This document shows, in pieces, positions 60,785 to 64,000 of a stretch of DNA of 64,000 bases (position 1 is the first letter of the stretch; every line of letters begins with the position of its first letter). Position numbers and translations under genes: made by a program. Origin of the DNA: Gigantopelta aegis (taxonomy: Eukaryota; Mollusca; Gastropoda; Neomphalida; Peltospiridae); contig NC_054711.1 of the NCBI RefSeq assembly GCF_016097555.1, positions 33,635,072 to 33,699,071 on the forward strand, given 5' to 3'. The notes under the pieces are model-generated. The model saw only the letters and a program-made list of their open reading frames with translations, did no database searches and was not told where the DNA came from.

Positions 60785-60899
60785 GATAGGTGTAAGACTT
60801 CTACAAGCTCTTCTCTCTCACTAACCACTAACAACTAACAATCTGTCCTGGACAGATAGCTGAGGTGTGCCAAGGACAGCGTACTTAAACATTAATTGG
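60785..60899 (+). mobile_element. SINE 3' part, body type e, at the Tc1 insertion point
   Basis: ATAGGTGTAAGACTTCTACA, AATCTGTCCTGGACAGATAG, GTGCCAAGGACAGCGTACTT and AATTGGATATA match the 3' part of 52976-53240. The Tc1 element begins at the TATA of GGATATA. Confidence 0.83.
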
Positions 60900-62514
60900 A
60901 TATATACTACTCAAAAGAATTTAAGGGTCAGACGATATTTTCGACATTATTTTCTGAATGTCAATTATATTAGCTAGACCATAATGTCACGCATGGTATC
61001 GTTCCATTTTGACGAAAGTGGGTCTAAGCAACCCATAAATGAATTAAAATCCACTGTCATTGACACTGTCGACTAGTTCTAATGGCGAAAACATGCTTAC
61101 ATTTGCACGTAAATTAGGGCGAAAGCGAAAGGTCTGCTAAGTGCCCATAACTTGCTTTTTCACAAAGCGCTTCATTTGCACGCTTTGCATGTGTATTCCA
61201 TGTTCCCAATGCTGAATTTCCGTATAATTGGAGCTTGCGTTCGTGTACGGTGCACACTCCAAATTCGACAATGGTACGACTTCAACTGACTATCGAAGAT
61301 CGAGGAAGGGCTATTGCTTGGCTTCAGGATGGCAATACGAAAAGAAATGTTGCTTTGAGACTTGGTGTCAGTCAGAGTGTCGTTGGCCGACTGTGGCAAC
61401 GGTACCAAGCAACGAATTCTGTTCGAAATCGTCCACGTTCGGGAAGACCCCGAAGCACTACAAATAGAGAGGACCGCTACATCACCAATATGGCTCTACG
61501 TCAACGCACAACCACTGTACGCCGATTACGTGACAATCTGCGGACTGCGACTGGAACTCGAGTGTCTGATCAAACCATACCCAATCATCTGAGAGCCAAT
61601 AATCTACGCTGCCGTCGCCAGGCTGTTCGACCACCACTCCTACCACGTCACAGAACGGCCAGACGTCACTGGTGCACGCTTCATCTGCGGTGGCAACGTG
61701 TTCAGTGGGGTCGAGTGATGTTCACTGATGAGTCCAGGTTTAGTCTCCAGTTCAACGACGGTCGGGTTCGTGTCTACAGACGTCCTGGGGAGCGCTTCGC
61801 TGACGTTAACGTTAGACAACGTCACCGGTTCGGTGGTGGCAGCGTCATGGTGTGGGGCGGCATCTCTATCCACCACAGGACACCCCTCTATGTGGTGGAT
61901 GGCAATCTGATTGGAATCCGCTATCTGAATGAGATTATCCGGCCGTTGGTTCTCCCAGGCCTTCAGCAGATTGGCGGCGGGGCAGTTCTGCAGGATGACA
62001 ATGCCAGACCCCACCGCGCCAGGGTGGTAACGGACTTTCTCAGACAACAAGGTATCGCCAGGATGGATTGGCCAGCATATTCGCCTGACTTGGCCCCAAT
62101 AGAGCACGCCTGGGACGAATTAGGCAGGAGAGTTCGGGATAACCATGCCCCTCCGGCCAACCTTCATGATCTGGGTCAACTTCTTATGGCAGAGTGGCAG
62201 GCCATTCCCCAAGAGTTCTTCAGACGTCTGATCAACAGCATGAGGCAACGATGTGTCGAGTGTATTCGCGCCAGGGGTGGATTCACACACTATTAAACGA
62301 ATGTTCTAATGTGTAAAATCCATGTTTGACAACCTTCAACTTTGACAGCATGTCATGTGACTTTCTTGTATACAGTGACGTTTATTTGTGTTTTTTTGTA
62401 AATATGGAACAATAAATAAAAATGTTGGTGTAGTTTACATCATCAATCTAATACACTCTGAAACTTATTTGGTTATAAATTTTTGACCCTTAAATTCTTT
62501 TGAGTAGTATATAT
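60900..62514 (+). mobile_element. Tc1-type DNA transposon, apparently complete
   Basis: Perfect 31-bp terminal inverted repeats lie at 60900-60930 and 62484-62514 (core CTACTCAAAAGAATTTAAGG), in TA-rich flanks that fit the TA target of this superfamily. The 1.6-kb length and the single uninterrupted transposase frame match complete Tc1 elements. Identical ends and an intact frame argue for recent transposition; activity itself is not shown. Confidence 0.93.
61271..62296 (+). CDS. Tc1-type DD34E transposase
   Basis: A 341-residue cut-and-paste transposase of usual family length, acting in the nucleus on its own inverted repeats at TA sites. Residues 10-47 (GRAIAWLQDGNTKRNVALRL) form the first helix-turn-helix, RSGRPR at 56-61 is the linker motif between the two DNA-binding subdomains, and 82-135 is the second. 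The catalytic triad is D153 (FTDESRF), D243 (QDDNARPH) and E278 (SPDLAPIEHAWDEL), with 34 residues between the last two. The glycine-rich box GGGSVMVWGG is at 188-197. I chose the ATG at 61271 because MVRLQLTIED is the natural N terminus; the longer frame upstream starts at a non-ATG codon. No stop or frameshift is seen. Confidence 0.95.
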   Translation: MVRLQLTIEDRGRAIAWLQDGNTKRNVALRLGVSQSVVGRLWQRYQATNSVRNRPRSGRPRSTTNREDRYITNMALRQRTTTVRRLRDNLRTATGTRVSDQTIPNHLRANNLRCRRQAVRPPLLPRHRTARRHWCTLHLRWQRVQWGRVMFTDESRFSLQFNDGRVRVYRRPGERFADVNVRQRHRFGGGSVMVWGGISIHHRTPLYVVDGNLIGIRYLNEIIRPLVLPGLQQIGGGAVLQDDNARPHRARVVTDFLRQQGIARMDWPAYSPDLAPIEHAWDELGRRVRDNHAPPANLHDLGQLLMAEWQAIPQEFFRRLINSMRQRCVECIRARGGFTHY

Positions 62515-62695
62515 AACATTAATTAATTAATCATCGGCTATTGGATTTCAAACATATGGTAATTCTGACACGTAGACATCAGAGAAAACACGCTCCCCAC
62601 AGACAGGAACGCACATACCACGGCCTTTGACCAGTTGTGGTGCACTGGTTGGAACGAGAAAAAAACAATCACTTGAATGGATCCACCGAGTAAAG
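62515..62695 (-). mobile_element. SINE fragment, tail side and head b boundary
   Basis: ATTAATCATCGGCTATTGGA, CCCCACAGACAGGAACGCAC, CACGGCCTTTGACCAGTTGT and AATCACTTGAATGGATCCAC. A piece between CACGCT and CCCCACAG is deleted. The tail end is missing at the Tc1 border. Confidence 0.82.
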
Positions 62696-62848
62696 CAAAT
62701 TTTAAAACTAGAAATGCAATGCAGTCATTCATAATCGTTACCTTTGTTTGTTTTTTCGGAATTGTTTTTAATGCAAATGCACGTGACAATATGCCAAAAT
62801 GGCAAAACGCGTAGTTTTCACTTGAAAGTCGACTTCCTGTGGCAATCA

Positions 62849-63234
62849 ACCGGCCTCGGTGGCGTAGTGGTTAGGCCATCGGTCTACAGGCTGGTAGGTA
62901 CTGGGTTCGGATCCCAGTCGAGGCATGGAATTTTAATCCAGATACCGACTCCAAACCCTGAGTGAGTGCCCCGCAAGGCTCAATGGGTAGGTGTAAACCA
63001 CTTGCACCGACCAGTGATCCATAACTGGTTCAACAAAGGCCATGGTTTGTGCTATCCTGCCTGTGGGAAGCGCAAATAACAGATCCCTTGCTGCTAATCG
63101 GAAAGAGTAGCCCATGTAGTGGCGACAGCGGGTTTCCTCTCAAAATCTGTGTGGAGCTTAACCATGTCTGACGCCATATAACCGTAAATAAAATGTGTTG
63201 AGTGCGTCGTTAAATATAACCTTTCTTTCTTTCA
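62849..63234 (+). mobile_element. Full-length SINE, head d, tail B, with 10-bp target duplication
   Basis: TGTGGCAATC flanks it at 62839-62848 and 63235-63244. The head CCGGCCTCGGTGGCGTAGTG with box A TGGCGTAGTGG and box B GGTTCGGATCC is followed by ATGGGTAGGTGTAAACCAC, the shared body (CAAAGGCCATGGTTTGTGCT, GATCCCTTGCTGCTAATCGG) and tail B. Intact duplication and low decay mark a young copy. Confidence 0.95.
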
Positions 63235-63337
63235 TGTGGCAATCCGAGATTCTCGTACAACATTCTCCTTTACATAATAACACAATAAGGAATCATATAT
63301 CATTATTTTACCTAACTTTAACCATATCAAATCCACG

Positions 63338-64000
63338 ATGCCTAGACTTTCTGAAAATCAACGAAAGCAATAGGTCTTGTAGCAGCAGGAATTTGTGCCA
63401 GAGAGAAAGCCAGACGATTTAATTGTTACCATACAAAAATTACACGACTGGATGTAAGGTATAGACAGAATGGAGTTACCCGGGATCAACCGAGACCAGG
63501 TGCACAATGCTTTACAACACCAGCCCAAGACCGTCATATACGGCTGCTTCATATTTACAGGACCGTTTCCGAACATCAACACGTGCAGCTGCAGGAGTCG
63601 ATGGTAGACGAGGACCAACAGCTCCCATCACGGTACGACGTCAATTTCGAGCCGCCGGACTACGTGCAAGACGACCGTACGTGGACCAATTTTGACTCAA
63701 AGGCACCGTCAGCAGCGAATGCAGTGGGCACAGCAACATCACAACTGGCGTAGATTGCAATGGAGGCAAGTCCTTTTTACAGATGAAAGCAAGTTCCATC
63801 TTTATCAAGCTGACGATCGACAACGCGTCTGGAGACGACGTGCGGAACGTTTTGCAGATTGCTGTTTTAGAATCCAACAGATGGGGAGGGGGCAGCATAA
63901 TGGTTTGGGGAGGTTTCAGGCTACCATCACCGGACTCCCCTGTACATTTGGAGAGAACGCGTTACTGCTGTGAATTACAGAGATCACGTTCTGCGGCTAA
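63338..64000 (+). pseudogene. Decayed Tc1-type transposase, truncated by the window end
   Basis: Opens MPRLSENQRKQ, then in successive frames VAAGICAREKARRFNCYHTK, RYRQNGVTRDQPRPGAQCFT, DRFRTSTRAAAGVDGRRGPT, TQRHRQQRMQWAQQHHNWRR, LQWRQVLFTDESKFHLYQAD (first catalytic Asp region) and RVWRRRAERFADCC, and then SIMVWGG. About five frameshifts (near 63370, 63550, 63690, 63865 and 63920) separate these blocks. It is a different Tc1 lineage from the intact neighbour (FTDESKFHLYQAD against FTDESRFSLQFND). The left terminal repeat was not found. Confidence 0.88.

Noticed and set aside
62849-62930. A functional tRNA gene
   Set aside because: Box A and box B are present, but the sequence is the head of a SINE with target duplications, and the anticodon arm and acceptor pairing are not tRNA-like.

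Overview
The window is eukaryotic, repeat-dominated and AT-rich, with a layout typical of a mollusc, most likely a gastropod or another marine lineage. I infer this from the dense tRNA-headed SINEs whose body reads through a CATATAAAAGATCCCTTGC box and ends in GTCGTTAAACAAAACAAA, from Tc1-like and short inverted-repeat transposons, and from CR1-like LINE ends. I recognise these from memory of mollusc genomes and no search was run. There is no operon structure and no recognisable full multi-exon gene.

Host coding evidence is sparse but real. Two long minus-strand open exons, 20949-23001 and 46109-46982, encode paralogous single-pass membrane proteins. From their start codons they align without gaps for 67 residues: short glycosylatable N terminus, one membrane segment, basic stop-transfer, then an LDYALLNLDIKRPRI-type juxtamembrane motif. 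They then diverge into long polar tails. Both exons end at a good splice donor in phase 1. I do not recognise the family. Two weaker exon candidates are at 25452-25604 (minus) and 52148-52190 (plus, possible signal-peptide exon).

Region by region: 1-20 kb is SINEs, LINE remnants, short palindromic transposons, microsatellites and an element bounded by (TA)n tracts (15.2-17.1 kb). 20-28 kb holds the first membrane-protein exon and three tandem-array fields. 28-36 kb holds LINE 3' ends, GA tracts and minisatellites. 36.4-38.5 kb is a 59-bp minisatellite lying between a SINE head motif and a SINE tail. 41.2-43.6 kb is a CCA/CAT triplet field. 45.7-47 kb holds the second membrane-protein exon. 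48-53 kb has nested SINEs and a LINE reverse-transcriptase scrap. 54.2-56.7 kb is a GTACACACAC-type array. 57-60.9 kb is SINEs and AT-rich DNA. 60.9-62.5 kb is an apparently intact Tc1-type DD34E transposon, followed by a TSD-flanked SINE and a decayed second Tc1 element that runs off the window.

Most long open frames in arrays (for example 54.2-56.7 kb and 41.5-43.6 kb) are artefacts of repeats whose unit keeps frames open, and are not called as genes. The most interesting items are the uncharacterised membrane-protein pair with matched phase-1 exons, the repeated association of minisatellites with SINE pieces, and a micro-inversion inside one copy of an 80-bp array.
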